A stretch of 64,000 nt of DNA from Streptomyces sp. NBC_01237 (lineage in GTDB: Bacteria > Actinomycetota > Actinomycetes > Streptomycetales > Streptomycetaceae). Where the stretch lies: assembly GCF_035917275.1 (NCBI RefSeq), contig NZ_CP108510.1:186001-250000 (forward strand). Reading direction: 5' to 3'. The notes under the pieces are model-generated. The model was not told the DNA's origin and did not search any database. It saw only the letters and a program-made list of their open reading frames with translations. The position numbers were made by a program, and so were the translations under genes. Position 1 is the stretch's first letter. Each line of letters opens with the position of its first letter. Shown one piece after another: positions 17,707 to 26,648 of this stretch.

Positions 17707-18879
17707 ATGCGTCCCTTCCGTATCGACATCCCGCAGGAACAGATCGACGACCTGCACGCCCGCCTCGGGGCCACCCGCTGGCCGGACGAGCTGCCCGGCG
17801 CCGGCTGGGACCGCGGGGTGCCGCTGGAGTATCTGAAGGGGCTCGCGGAGTACTGGCGCACCTCTTTCGACTGGCGCGCCGCCGAGGCCGAGCTGAACAG
17901 GTATCCGCAGTTCATCGAGGAGATCGACGGTGCCCCGGTGCACTTCCTCCATGTCGTCTCGCCGGAGCCGGACGCGACCCCGCTGCTCCTCACCCACGGC
18001 TGGCCCGGTTCGGTCGCCGAGTTCCTGGACGTGATCGGCCCGCTCTCCGATCCGCGTGCGCACGGCGGTGACCCGGCGGACGCCTTCCACCTCGTCATCC
18101 CGTCCATACCGGGGTACGGGTTCTCCAGCCCCCTGCCGGAGAAGGGCTGGGACACCGCCCGCATCGCCCGTGCCTGGGCGGAGCTGATGGCACGGCTCGG
18201 ATACGATCACTACATCGCTCAGGGCGGTGACGCCGGTGCGGTGATCTCGCTGGAGCTCGGCCGTACCGACCCCGATCACGTGCTCGGAGTGCACGTGAAC
18301 ATGCTGATGACGTTCCCCTCCGGTGACCCCGCGGAGTTCGAGGGCCTGACCGAGCGGGACCAGGCCCGGCTGGGCAAGCTCTCCCGCTTCGACGCCGAGC
18401 TGTCGGGCTACATGAAGCTCCAGCAGACCCGCCCGCAGACGCTGGCGTACGCGCTGACCGACTCTCCGGTGGGCCAGCTCGCCTGGATCGCGGAGAAGTT
18501 CCTGGACTGGACCGGGGCCGAGCAGCTGCCGGAGGAGGCGGTCGACCGCGACCGGCTGCTGACGATCGTGTCGATCTACTGGCTGACGGCGACCGCCGGT
18601 TCGTCCGCCCAGTACTACTACGAGGGTGCGGAAGCGGTGCGGGCCGCGGCCGGCGGGGCGGTGCCGCCGCCGCTCACCGTGCCGGTGGGCGTGGCCGTCT
18701 TCCCCGACGACATCTTCGTACCGATCCGCCGTTTCGCCGACCGGGACATCCCCACCCTCGTCCACTGGACGGAGTTCGAGCACGGCGGTCACTTCGCGGC
18801 GCTGGAGAAGCCGGCCGAGCTGGCGGGGGATGTCCGGACGTTCGCCCGTTCCGTGGTCCCGGCCGCCGCCGTCGTCTGA
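17707..18879 (+). CDS. epoxide hydrolase (EHN-domain, microsomal type)
   Basis: The 390-residue protein has the N-terminal EHN segment ([17 protein letters not shown]...TRWPDE) and an alpha/beta-hydrolase core. Visible elements are the oxyanion motif HGWPGS, nucleophile Asp in [10 protein letters not shown] and catalytic His in [10 protein letters not shown]. Enzymes of this family in nine-membered enediyne pathways (SgcF, NcsF2) open an epoxide of the enediyne core to a vicinal diol, the attachment point for an acyl side chain. That role is inferred here from the apoprotein and condensation genes nearby. GGAG lies 8 bases before the ATG; a solute-binding protein gene follows after 35 bp. Confidence 0.9.
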   Translation: MRPFRIDIPQEQIDDLHARLGATRWPDELPGAGWDRGVPLEYLKGLAEYWRTSFDWRAAEAELNRYPQFIEEIDGAPVHFLHVVSPEPDATPLLLTHGWPGSVAEFLDVIGPLSDPRAHGGDPADAFHLVIPSIPGYGFSSPLPEKGWDTARIARAWAELMARLGYDHYIAQGGDAGAVISLELGRTDPDHVLGVHVNMLMTFPSGDPAEFEGLTERDQARLGKLSRFDAELSGYMKLQQTRPQTLAYALTDSPVGQLAWIAEKFLDWTGAEQLPEEAVDRDRLLTIVSIYWLTATAGSSAQYYYEGAEAVRAAAGGAVPPPLTVPVGVAVFPDDIFVPIRRFADRDIPTLVHWTEFEHGGHFAALEKPAELAGDVRTFARSVVPAAAVV

Positions 18880-18914
18880 ACCGTCCGTCACCGTAGAGCA
18901 GAAAGAGGCATCTC

Positions 18915-20324
18915 ATGACCGCCGCAACCGTGATCGACGTCTGGGTGGCCGACCTGACGTTCCCCGGCTACATGGACCGGCTGCACAGGCTGGCCGCCGA
19001 GTTCGAGAAGGCGCACCCCGAGTACCGGATCAACCTGGAGGGACGCGACTTCCGTACGCTCTCCGAGGAGATAGCGGAGGCGGCCGAGCAGGGCCGGCCG
19101 CCGGCGGTCGCCGAGTACTACTTCGCCGTCACCCAGGCCGCCCGTGACTCACGGACCCGTGACGGCAGGCCGCTGTTCACGTCGGTGGAGAAGGCCGTCG
19201 CCGGGCGCACCGAGATCCTCGGCGAGCCCGTCGTCCTCGACGACATCCTGCCGGCCGTGCGGGAGTACTACTCGGTCGACGGCGACCTGACGTCGATGCC
19301 CGCCGTGGTGACGGCCATGCTGATCTACGGCAACCGCGACCTTCTGCGGGCCGCCGGTGTCGAGAGCCTGCCGCGGACGTGGGAGGAGATCGAGGCCGCG
19401 TGCGAGGCGGTGGCAGCCCTGGAGAACGGGCCGTCGCACGGGGTGACATGGTCGAACCACGGTCTGTTCTTCCAGCAGGCGCTGGCCGTCCAGGGCGGAC
19501 AGCTGGCCGACAACGACAACGGCCGCTCCGGCCGGGCCGGCCGGCTGGACCTCTCCTCGGCGGAGATGCTCGGCTGGGTGGAGTGGTGGCAGCGTCTGCA
19601 CAGCCGGGGGCACTACCTCTACACGGGCAAGATCCCGGACTGGGAAGCCAACATGAAGGCGTTCGCGAACCAGGACGTCGCGTTGCGCATCACCTCCTCC
19701 AACGACCTGAACTACATGGCGCAGGCCGCGCAGAACGCGGGCTTCGAGATGTCGGTCGGCCGCTACCCCGGCCGGGAGGACCAGCCGTACGGCGGGAACA
19801 TCATCGCCGGTACGTCGCTGTGGCTGGCCAACGGCCTGGACGAAGTGACACAGGACGGTGCGCTGGCGTTCATGCAGTTCATGAACAGTCCGCGCAACGC
19901 CGCCGACCGCCACATCGCGAGCAGCTTCGTACCGGTCACTCGCTCCTCCTACCGGCTGTTGCAGGACGAGGGCTGGTTCGAGGCCAACCCCTTCCACCAC
20001 CTGGCGAGCGCCCAGCTCAACACCTTCGCGGAGGGCCAGGGCGAGGGCGTCCCGCCGTGCCGCGGTGCGCTGTTCGGTGACTTCGCCGGGGCGCAGGACG
20101 TGATGACGCGGGCGATGGGAGACGTGCTGCTGGACGGCGTGGACCCGGTTCTGCGCTTCGGGCAGGCGACCGAGGAGGCGCAGCGGCTGCTGGACGACTA
20201 CGACAAGGACCGGGCCGAGAACGGGGTCCGCAGCCCGCAGAGTCTGCGCGTGGAGTACTTCACCGGCATGGAGGTCTACACCGGGGCGCAGCTGGAGAAC
20301 GCCGTGCGGGGCAGCTCCGGCTGA
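18915..20324 (+). CDS. solute-binding-protein-like (SBP family 1) protein lacking a signal peptide
   Basis: The 469-residue sequence has the bilobal family-1 extracellular solute-binding fold: IDVWVADLTFPGYMDRLHRL, AVVTAMLIYGNRDLLRAAGV, PRTWEEIEAACEAV, YGGNIIAGTSLWLANG. It starts directly in the first beta-strand with no signal sequence and no lipobox Cys, and no ABC permease genes are nearby. It should therefore be cytoplasmic, possibly binding or shielding an intermediate rather than feeding a transporter. The ribosome binding site AAAGAGG supports ATG 18915. Co-transcribed with the epoxide hydrolase and ended by a 56-bp palindrome. Confidence 0.8.
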   Translation: MTAATVIDVWVADLTFPGYMDRLHRLAAEFEKAHPEYRINLEGRDFRTLSEEIAEAAEQGRPPAVAEYYFAVTQAARDSRTRDGRPLFTSVEKAVAGRTEILGEPVVLDDILPAVREYYSVDGDLTSMPAVVTAMLIYGNRDLLRAAGVESLPRTWEEIEAACEAVAALENGPSHGVTWSNHGLFFQQALAVQGGQLADNDNGRSGRAGRLDLSSAEMLGWVEWWQRLHSRGHYLYTGKIPDWEANMKAFANQDVALRITSSNDLNYMAQAAQNAGFEMSVGRYPGREDQPYGGNIIAGTSLWLANGLDEVTQDGALAFMQFMNSPRNAADRHIASSFVPVTRSSYRLLQDEGWFEANPFHHLASAQLNTFAEGQGEGVPPCRGALFGDFAGAQDVMTRAMGDVLLDGVDPVLRFGQATEEAQRLLDDYDKDRAENGVRSPQSLRVEYFTGMEVYTGAQLENAVRGSSG

Positions 20325-20334
20325 TTCACGGCGG

Positions 20335-20390
20335 CGGTGATGTCGAAGGGGCGGTACCCCGGCCGGGGTACCGCCCCTTCGACATCACCG
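20335..20390. terminator. 56-bp perfect palindrome between convergent genes
   Basis: CGGTGATGTCGAAGGGGCGG continues to an exact inverted copy centred on GGCC at 20361-20364. It lies 10 bp after the plus-strand gene and 5 bp beyond the minus-strand stop, so it is a bidirectional terminator. Confidence 0.85.
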
Positions 20391-20395
20391 GGTGG

Positions 20396-20665
20396 TCACA
20401 CGCCGAGCACCCGGTCGGTGTTGCGGTAGTAGTCGAATTCCACGGCCTGTCCGTCGAGGGCGATCCGGAGCTCGGCGAGCGAGGCCCGTACGGCGGCGAG
20501 CACGGCCGGGACCCGGCAGTTGTCGGCGAGGTAGCCCAGCGTGCGGTAGCTCTCCATGAGGTGGAGCTCCTGCTCGGCGGTCAGGTACTCGGCCGTGGGC
20601 TGCCACGGCGTCAGGATCTCGTCCGTCGGGGGTTCAGCCGTGAGCTGTGAGGACTCGTTCGTCAT
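20396..20665 (-). CDS. small protein of unknown function coupled to an acyl-adenylate ligase
   Basis: The 89-residue product begins MTNESSQLTAEPPTDEI and has an acidic start followed by a predicted helical region (TAEQELHLMESYRTLGYLA, PAVLAAVRASLAELRIAL). I recognise no family. Its start overlaps the last 32 bp of the ligase gene, indicating translational coupling and suggesting that the two products act together, for example as a small accessory subunit. GGAAGG lies 12 bases upstream of the ATG. A strong terminator follows at once. Confidence 0.65.
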   Translation of the reverse strand: MTNESSQLTAEPPTDEILTPWQPTAEYLTAEQELHLMESYRTLGYLADNCRVPAVLAAVRASLAELRIALDGQAVEFDYYRNTDRVLGV

Positions 20666-21944
20666 GAAGTCGTGCCGCCTTCCAGTTCGTTCGGGGCAGG
20701 CTGCCCGCCGGGGCGAGCTCCACCTGGGGCCGGATGCCGATCTCGCGCTTGAACTCCTCGGTGATGCGCGCGCACAGCAGCTGCGCGGCCTCCGCTCCGA
20801 GCCCTCCCGCGTCGATCTTGACGTGGATGGTGTCGAGGCCGCGCACGGTCCGGATGGCCGAGTGGAACTCGTTGACCTCGGCGAAGCCGCGTACGACGTC
20901 CTCGATCATGACGGGGGTGATGGAGACGCCCCGGATCTTGCGCATGTCGTCGACGCGCCGCAGGATGCCGCCGTCGTAGAAGTCCCAGGTCCTGCCGCAG
21001 CCGCACTCGCCGTACGGCCGCTTGACGACCACGTCCTCGGTCCAGTGCCGGAAGAGCTGGATGCCCTCACGGGCCAGGCCGGTGGTCACCCGGACGCCCT
21101 CCTCGCCGTAGCCGACCGGCTGGAGGGTCTCGGGGTGCAGCACCTCGTCGTAGCAGGAGGGCTCGATGATGTGGCAGGCTCCGCGCCGCTGCGGGCACTC
21201 GAACATGAAGACGCCGCCGAACTCGGTGGTGCCGGCCGCGTTGAAGACGCGGGCGCCGAACGCCTCCTCGATGGTCCGGGTGGTGAAGTCGGAGCGCGGT
21301 TCGGCGCCGGCGAGCATCACCTGGACGTTCGCGTCGCGGGCGAGGTCGATGCCCATGTCGCGGGCGGTCTCGATCAGCCGCATCGCATAGCTCGGGGTGA
21401 GGCCGAGCACTTCGATCCGGTAGTCGACCAGCAGGCGCACGACGGTTTTCGAATCGAGGCCGCCGGCGGGAACGACGGTGCAGCCCATGCGCTCCAGCGC
21501 GTAGTGCATCCCCCAGAACCCGGCGAAGAGGCCGTAGCCGAAGGCCACCAGTCCCCTGTGGTGCGGGCGCACCCCGTTGGCGTGCAGCGCGGTGCAGAAG
21601 GTGTCCACGCACCAGGCCCAGTCGCGTTCGGTGTCGAACGTGCGGATGGGCGGGTTGCCGCTGGTGCCGCTGGTCTGGTGGTGGCGCACTCCGCGTGAGG
21701 GGTCCAGCGAGGGCCAGGTGCCGTACGGGGGCGCGACCGCCTCGGCGGCCAGCAGGTCCTTCTTGTACAGCAGCGGCATCCGCGCCGCGTAGTCCTGCGG
21801 GGAATCGATGCCGTCGGGTATACGTCCGTTCCAGAACGGTGAGTTCCGCTTGGCGTGGTCGAGTGCCTGCCGGAGCCTGCGCCATTGCCATGCCTCTAGT
21901 TGCGGGCGGGGCATGGTCTCCGCCCTACTGTTCCAGTACGTCAC
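20634..21944 (-). CDS. PaaK-like acyl-adenylate/CoA ligase 1 (benzoxazolinate cassette)
   Basis: This is a 436-residue member of the phenylacetate-CoA ligase branch of the ANL superfamily. Marks are the P-loop HHQTSGTSGNPP, AAGTTEFGG (adenylate site), HWTEDVVVKR and YDGGILRRVDDMRKIRGV. PaaK-type enzymes adenylate aromatic acids and usually form CoA thioesters. In benzoxazolinate pathways an acyl-AMP-ligase-like enzyme also performs the ring closure of 3-enolpyruvoylanthranilate. Two such ligases occur here, so one may be the cyclase and one the CoA ligase; I cannot say which. GTG 21944 follows GGAGG at close spacing. A cluster element lies 58 bp upstream. Confidence 0.85.
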   Translation of the reverse strand: MTYWNSRAETMPRPQLEAWQWRRLRQALDHAKRNSPFWNGRIPDGIDSPQDYAARMPLLYKKDLLAAEAVAPPYGTWPSLDPSRGVRHHQTSGTSGNPPIRTFDTERDWAWCVDTFCTALHANGVRPHHRGLVAFGYGLFAGFWGMHYALERMGCTVVPAGGLDSKTVVRLLVDYRIEVLGLTPSYAMRLIETARDMGIDLARDANVQVMLAGAEPRSDFTTRTIEEAFGARVFNAAGTTEFGGVFMFECPQRRGACHIIEPSCYDEVLHPETLQPVGYGEEGVRVTTGLAREGIQLFRHWTEDVVVKRPYGECGCGRTWDFYDGGILRRVDDMRKIRGVSITPVMIEDVVRGFAEVNEFHSAIRTVRGLDTIHVKIDAGGLGAEAAQLLCARITEEFKREIGIRPQVELAPAGSLPRTNWKAARLHDERVLTAHG

Positions 21945-22001
21945 GACGCCTCCGTTGCACAGTGCCGACACCACTGACTCTTCTCGTTCGGCGGGGGCCC
22001 G

Positions 22002-22017
22002 GCATCTTTGGACGTGC
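22002..22017 (-). promoter_or_regulatory. cluster element upstream of ligase 1
   Basis: GCATCTTTGGACGTGC, 58 bp before GTG 21944, in the 96-bp gap after the amidotransferase gene. Confidence 0.7.
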
Positions 22018-22040
22018 GCACTTGTGTTCGGTGTTCCGTG

Positions 22041-22697
22041 TCACGCCGCCTCGACGTCGGGCAGAACCGCCGTGAAGGCGCGCACCGCGGAGAGGAAGTT
22101 CATGACGATGCGCATGCCGTGCTCGGTGCGGAAGCTCTCCGGGTGGAACTGGACCGACTCGATCGGCAGGTCCCGGTGCCGCAGGCCCATCACATAACCG
22201 TCGTCCGCGGACCGGGCCGTCACCTCCAGGCAGGACGGCACGGTCGTCTCGGGGACGACGAGGGAGTGGTAGCGGGTGGCCAGGAAGCCGTCGGGCATCC
22301 CGGCGAACAGCCCACGCCCGTCGTGCCGGATCCGGCTGGTCTTGCCGTGCATCAGATGGTCGGCCGGCAGCACGCTCGCCCCGTAGGCGCGGGCGATGGC
22401 CTGCTGGCCCAGACACACCCCGAACAGGGGGAGCCTCCCGGCGAACGAGCGGACGATCTCGACGTGTCCGGACACGTCCGGGTGCCCCGGTCCCGGGCCC
22501 AGCAGAATGCCGTCGGGGCGCAGCAGCGGCACCTCCTCCAGCCGGAGCTTGTCGGAGCGGACCATGATCGGAACCGCGCCGGCCGACATGAGGTACTGCC
22601 GCAGGATGTCGACGAAGCTGTCGAACGCGTCGACCACCAGCACCCGCGGGCGCTCGGTGTCCGGCGCACCGGTCGGGCCTGCCACATGCAGTTTCAC
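22041..22697 (-). CDS. class I glutamine amidotransferase (TrpG/PabA-like), partner of ADIC synthase
   Basis: The 218-residue GATase has the nucleophile in FGVCLGQQAIA and the His-Glu pair in QFHPESF. It supplies ammonia from glutamine to the adjacent chorismate-using subunit. GTG 22697 overlaps the TGA of the synthase gene as GTGA, with AAAGGAG 6 bases upstream, so the two subunits are made in equal amounts. Sequence alone cannot tell a TrpG from a pathway amidotransferase; the cluster position argues for 2-amino-2-deoxyisochorismate (ADIC) formation. Confidence 0.9.
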   Translation of the reverse strand: MKLHVAGPTGAPDTERPRVLVVDAFDSFVDILRQYLMSAGAVPIMVRSDKLRLEEVPLLRPDGILLGPGPGHPDVSGHVEIVRSFAGRLPLFGVCLGQQAIARAYGASVLPADHLMHGKTSRIRHDGRGLFAGMPDGFLATRYHSLVVPETTVPSCLEVTARSADDGYVMGLRHRDLPIESVQFHPESFRTEHGMRIVMNFLSAVRAFTAVLPDVEAA

Positions 22698-24175
22698 AGC
22701 AACTCCTTTCCGGTGACCGCCCAGTAGGCGGCGCTCATCTTGGCCAGCGTCTCGCGCCATTCGCTCTCCGGGCGGGAGTCGGCGACGATGCCCGCCGAGG
22801 CCCTGGTGCGGTAGGCGCCGTCGTGGTGGAACAGGGTGCGGATGCACAGGGCCAGGTTGGTGTAGCCGCCGATGTCCATCAGGCCGAGGGCGCCGGCGTA
22901 CAGGCCGCGGCGGCTGCGCTCGACGGACTCGATGATCTCCATGGCACGGATCTTGGGGGTGCCCGTCATCGTGCCCGCGGGGAAGAGGGCGGCGATGGCG
23001 TCGAAGCTGTCCTCGCCCGCCTCGACCCGTGCCTCGACGGTGGAGACGAGGTGCAGTACGTGCGAGTACCGCTCGACGACCAGTTGGTCGGGCACGTTGA
23101 GGGTGTCGGCCTCGCAGATCCGGCCGATGTCGTTGCGGCAGAGGTCCACGAGCATGGTGTGCTCGGCGATCTCCTTGGGGTCCTGGGCCAGCGTCCGGGC
23201 GGCGGCCTCGTCGTCCGTACCGGTGCGCGGCAGCGTCCCGGCGATGGGCCGCATCACGACCTTGCCGCCCTCGATGCGGACGAACAGTTCGGGGCTGGCG
23301 CCGATGGTGCAGTGTCCGCCGACGTTCGCCATATACATGTACGGGGACGCGTTGCGCTGCCGCAGCCTGCGGTAGACGTCGAGGGGGGCCGCCTCGGAAC
23401 GCATCGTCAGCTCGTGCCCGATCTGCACCTGGTAGATGTCACCGACCGCGATGTGCTCCAGGCACCGCTCCACATCGGCCCGGAACAGTTCGGGGTCGCT
23501 GTCGTCGGTGACCGTCGCGGGGGGCGGGTCCGCGTCGTCGAAGCACGGCGACCCGGCGGCGGGTTCACGGACCAGCAGCGCGGCGATCTCCTCCACGTCC
23601 AGGGGCGGCCAGTGCTCGGACTCGTGCAGGAGCAGTTCGGTGCCGCCGTCGGTGAGGTCCGTGGTCACGCAGCCCTGGTGGAGGACCAGGTGGATGTCCG
23701 GCAGGGCGGAGTTCCGCTCGATGAGGTACGGCAGTTCCTCGACGTAGCGGGCGGTGTCGTAGCCGAAGTAGGCGAGGAACCCGAAACGGAAGCGCTCGGC
23801 CGATCCCTGGGCGTCGAACATGCCCTGGGCGGCGCGCAGAAGCGCCCACAGGTCGTCCGTACCGCGCAGCCTCAGCCCCTGGCCGGGAACGTCGGTGAGC
23901 AGCGGCCCGGCCCGTTCCCGCAGCAGCCGGGCAAGCGCGGGCCGGCCCTCGATCCGCACGGCGTCCCCGGTGACCGAGAGGGACAGCAGGGCGCCGAACC
24001 CGGTGAACTGGTACTTGCGGTCGCGCAGCGGTCCGGCCGCGGATTCCAGGAGGTACGCCTCGTCGGCGCCGAAGCGCCCGCAGAGGTTGCGGTACGCGTT
24101 CAGCAGGTCGAGAGGAGGCAGGCGGCGCGTACGCGTGGTCACGCCGACGCCCACCGCCGGTGCTTGAAGGGTCAT
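22694..24175 (-). CDS. ADIC synthase (anthranilate synthase component I homologue, SgcD-like)
   Basis: The 493-residue protein has the chorismate-binding domain of TrpE/PabB/PhzE-type enzymes: RPIAGTLPRTG, PKEIAEHTMLVDLCRND, GTMTGTPKIRAMEII and GALGLMDIGG. The family aminates chorismate. In C-1027 biosynthesis the homologue SgcD stops at ADIC, which then enters the benzoxazolinate branch. The adjacent SgcG-like flavoprotein makes the same role likely here, but plain anthranilate synthesis cannot be excluded by motifs. GGGAGG lies 8 bases before ATG 24175. The gene is third in the operon 26362 to 22041. Confidence 0.88.
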   Translation of the reverse strand: MTLQAPAVGVGVTTRTRRLPPLDLLNAYRNLCGRFGADEAYLLESAAGPLRDRKYQFTGFGALLSLSVTGDAVRIEGRPALARLLRERAGPLLTDVPGQGLRLRGTDDLWALLRAAQGMFDAQGSAERFRFGFLAYFGYDTARYVEELPYLIERNSALPDIHLVLHQGCVTTDLTDGGTELLLHESEHWPPLDVEEIAALLVREPAAGSPCFDDADPPPATVTDDSDPELFRADVERCLEHIAVGDIYQVQIGHELTMRSEAAPLDVYRRLRQRNASPYMYMANVGGHCTIGASPELFVRIEGGKVVMRPIAGTLPRTGTDDEAAARTLAQDPKEIAEHTMLVDLCRNDIGRICEADTLNVPDQLVVERYSHVLHLVSTVEARVEAGEDSFDAIAALFPAGTMTGTPKIRAMEIIESVERSRRGLYAGALGLMDIGGYTNLALCIRTLFHHDGAYRTRASAGIVADSRPESEWRETLAKMSAAYWAVTGKELL

Positions 24176-24191
24176 CGCGTGGTCCTCCCGT

Positions 24192-25616
24192 TCATGTCGT
24201 GATCGCGTAGCGGTGCGCGACCTCGCGGGCGGCCCGCACGGCCCCGTCGAGGCCCGACCTGTGGTCGAGGACCCGGGCGGCCTTCCAGCTGACGAAGGAG
24301 CCGGTGTGGGTGACCGGGTCCAGGTCGGCGTCGACGGCGATGTCGGCATGGGCTCCCGTGCGTTCGCGCAGCCGGGCCGCGACGGCGGCCGCCGGGTCCG
24401 CCGCACCGGGCAGCAGGTCCATCCGCACGGTGATCCGGTCGCCTTCGGGGCCGCCGTCGACGACGACCTGGTAGCCCAGGCATCCCCGTACGTCCCCCAG
24501 TACGGCGGCTTCGAGCTCCGCGGGGTGCAGGAGGACGTCCCCCAGCGGGATACGGTCGGCGGCGCGCCCGACGACCTCGACCACCGGGCCGGGCAGTGCC
24601 GCTCCGGGCGGTGCGGGGGTGATGCGGACGAGGTCGCCGGTCCGGTAGCGGATCAGCGGCTTGATGCCGTCGACGAGCATGGTCAGGACCAGCTCGCCCT
24701 CGCCGAACTCGCCGCGCGGGGCGCCGGTGTCGGGATCGACCAGCTCCGCCAGGTAGTTGGGCGTGGCCAGGTGGAGGGCGCCGGTGTCGGCACCGGTCGC
24801 GATGCAGAGGGCTTCCTGGGAGCCGTACAGGGCGGGGCGGACGACGGCGTGCGGCCAGACCGAGGAGACGTTGGCGGCGAACTCGGGGGTGCAGATCTCG
24901 CCGAGGACCAGGAACAGCTTGACGGGGAGGTCCGCCAGGTCGTACCCGTAGTGCCGGGCCGCCTTGGCCAGGCTGAGGCAGAGGGCCGGCGCACAGACGA
25001 TGACCTCGACCCCGAGCTCCTCGATGAGACGCAGGGCCTTGCGGAAACCGACCCGGGGGGACTCCGGCCAGATCTTGACGTGACAGGCGCCGAGCGAGGC
25101 GGCGACGTCGGTGAACACATCACCGAAGGCGTACAGCTCCGAGGGCCCCATGAGTCCCACCACGGGCATGCGGTCGCCGAAGTGCGCGCGGAACAGGCGC
25201 CGCCAGGACTCCTCGACAGAGGCGTTGGAGGTGGCGATGTCGACCGCGCCGCGCGGGCACGGAGTGGCGGCCCCGGTGGTGCCGTTGGTCTCGTAATAGA
25301 TGCTCGCCGCGGAGAGGGGACCGCTGAGCACGTCGTACATCTCGCGCCGCAGGTCGTCCTTGGTGGTGAAAGGGAGCGTGTTCAACGTATCGGGGGTCAC
25401 GGCCGTGATGTCGGTCCCGGCCAGGTGGCGCCGGTAGAACGGAGAGCGTTCGGTGACGTGGTGGAGCACGGTGGTCAGCCGCCGGGCGCGCCAGTCGGCC
25501 AGCTCCCGCGGTGACAGGGAGGCGTCGTGGAAGGCCCGGCTGACGCGGCGGTAGTCGGTGAGGAAGTCCTGGAGGTCCGCGTCGGCCGGGGCGCAGGGCA
25601 GGGTCGGCGCGCTCAC
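24192..25616 (-). CDS. PaaK-like acyl-adenylate ligase 2 (benzoxazolinate cassette)
   Basis: This second ANL-superfamily ligase (474 residues) has the P-loop [38 protein letters not shown] and [17 protein letters not shown]. It differs clearly from ligase 1, so the two are not a recent duplication. GTG 25616 overlaps the TGA of the SgcG-like gene (GTGA), and the ADIC synthase begins 16 bp after its stop. Because it is embedded between two early benzoxazolinate genes, I favour it as the adenylating cyclase; that is inference. A longer start at 25628 is possible. Confidence 0.82.
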   Translation of the reverse strand: MSAPTLPCAPADADLQDFLTDYRRVSRAFHDASLSPRELADWRARRLTTVLHHVTERSPFYRRHLAGTDITAVTPDTLNTLPFTTKDDLRREMYDVLSGPLSAASIYYETNGTTGAATPCPRGAVDIATSNASVEESWRRLFRAHFGDRMPVVGLMGPSELYAFGDVFTDVAASLGACHVKIWPESPRVGFRKALRLIEELGVEVIVCAPALCLSLAKAARHYGYDLADLPVKLFLVLGEICTPEFAANVSSVWPHAVVRPALYGSQEALCIATGADTGALHLATPNYLAELVDPDTGAPRGEFGEGELVLTMLVDGIKPLIRYRTGDLVRITPAPPGAALPGPVVEVVGRAADRIPLGDVLLHPAELEAAVLGDVRGCLGYQVVVDGGPEGDRITVRMDLLPGAADPAAAVAARLRERTGAHADIAVDADLDPVTHTGSFVSWKAARVLDHRSGLDGAVRAAREVAHRYAITT

Positions 25617-26362
25617 TGGCGGGCCCACACGTCGTCGGCGAGTTCCCGGACCGTCTCATCCACAGCCGTCACGTCCACGACCGCCTCGTCCGCGGCGGCG
25701 GGGCCCGTCTCGTTCAGGGCGAGCCCGATGCGCTCGTTGACCTCGCGGGCGGCGAGCAGGTTGTCACGTCCGGTCAGGGTGCGGTGCTCGTCGAGCAGTT
25801 CCATCATGTCGGTCATCCGGTCGATCAGGCGCTGGACGTTGGTGAGCCCCTCGTCGTCCTTGAGCGCGTCTCCCCGGTGCAGCGCGTGGACCGTGGCGGG
25901 GAATCCGCTCCCGACCACGATCATGCGGTTGAGCAGCGCGTTCACCGTCAGCTGGGCCCACACCTCGCCGGCGCTGTAGCGGCGGGCCACGGAGATGATG
26001 CCCGCGACCTTGTTGCTCAGCGGCCGGTCGAAACGCAGGTAGCCGACACCGGCCCGCTCGATGAAGGTCTGCATCAGGCTGGCCGTCCCGAAGCCGTGGA
26101 CGGGAGCGGCGAAGACGATGCCGTCGGCCTCGACCATCTTCCTGATCACGCCGGGCACCCCGTCCTCCAGGGCGCACGGGACCGGGCGGTCGTTGCAGTC
26201 ACCGCACGGTCCGCAGCGCGACATCTGGATGTTCCGCAGGTCGACGGTCTCCCACTGGACCCCCCGCGCGGCGGCGACCGCCGCGGCGTGGCGCAGGACA
26301 TCGCTGGTGTTGCCGTCCCGTTCCGATCCGTTGATCGCGAGGATCTTGAGTGGTGTGGTCAC
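25613..26362 (-). CDS. iron-sulfur flavoprotein, ADIC dehydrogenase (SgcG-like)
   Basis: The 249-residue product has the flavodoxin-like NADPH-dependent FMN reductase fold ([39 protein letters not shown]). A compact cysteine cluster [14 protein letters not shown] (CX2CX2CX6C) follows residue ~50 and binds a [4Fe-4S] centre in iron-sulfur flavoproteins. SgcG of C-1027 is exactly this type: it oxidises ADIC to 3-enolpyruvoylanthranilate, the committed benzoxazolinate step. GTG 26362 follows AAGGAG by 8 bases. First gene of the ISF-ligase-ADIC synthase-GATase operon; a cluster element lies 109 bp upstream. Confidence 0.88.
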   Translation of the reverse strand: MTTPLKILAINGSERDGNTSDVLRHAAAVAAARGVQWETVDLRNIQMSRCGPCGDCNDRPVPCALEDGVPGVIRKMVEADGIVFAAPVHGFGTASLMQTFIERAGVGYLRFDRPLSNKVAGIISVARRYSAGEVWAQLTVNALLNRMIVVGSGFPATVHALHRGDALKDDEGLTNVQRLIDRMTDMMELLDEHRTLTGRDNLLAAREVNERIGLALNETGPAAADEAVVDVTAVDETVRELADDVWARQ

Positions 26363-26470
26363 GGGATGTCTCCTTCGCTGGATACGGCTGCGGGCACCGG
26401 GTCCGCCGTACTTCGGGTCGCTGCTACTTCGGCGACTCCCCGAAATCGTCGCGTCTGCGGGTATGGGGAG

Positions 26471-26486
26471 GCATCTCTTGGAATGC
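26471..26486 (-). promoter_or_regulatory. cluster element upstream of the benzoxazolinate operon
   Basis: GCATCTCTTGGAATGC, 109 bp before GTG 26362. Confidence 0.75.
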
Positions 26487-26538
26487 TGTGCAAAAGGGGG
26501 CGCCCGCGTGAGGGTCACGTACCGGATGTGCGGTACGG

Positions 26539-26610
26539 GAGGCGGTGCACGAGGCCGTACGGAAGGCGGTGCACGAGGCCGTACGTGAGGCCGTGCACGC
26601 GGCGGTACGG
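26539..26610. repeat. three tandem 24-bp repeats
   Basis: GGCGGTGCACGAGGCCGTAC-type units occur three times at exactly 24-bp spacing between the P450 stop and the ISF promoter. On the plus strand they would read as an [12 protein letters not shown] octapeptide repeat, but no start or conserved context supports translation. Each unit holds the palindrome GTGCAC. Confidence 0.65.
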
Positions 26611-26648
26611 GGACGCGGCGCCGCGGCGTCGGCCGGGACGGCCGGGCT

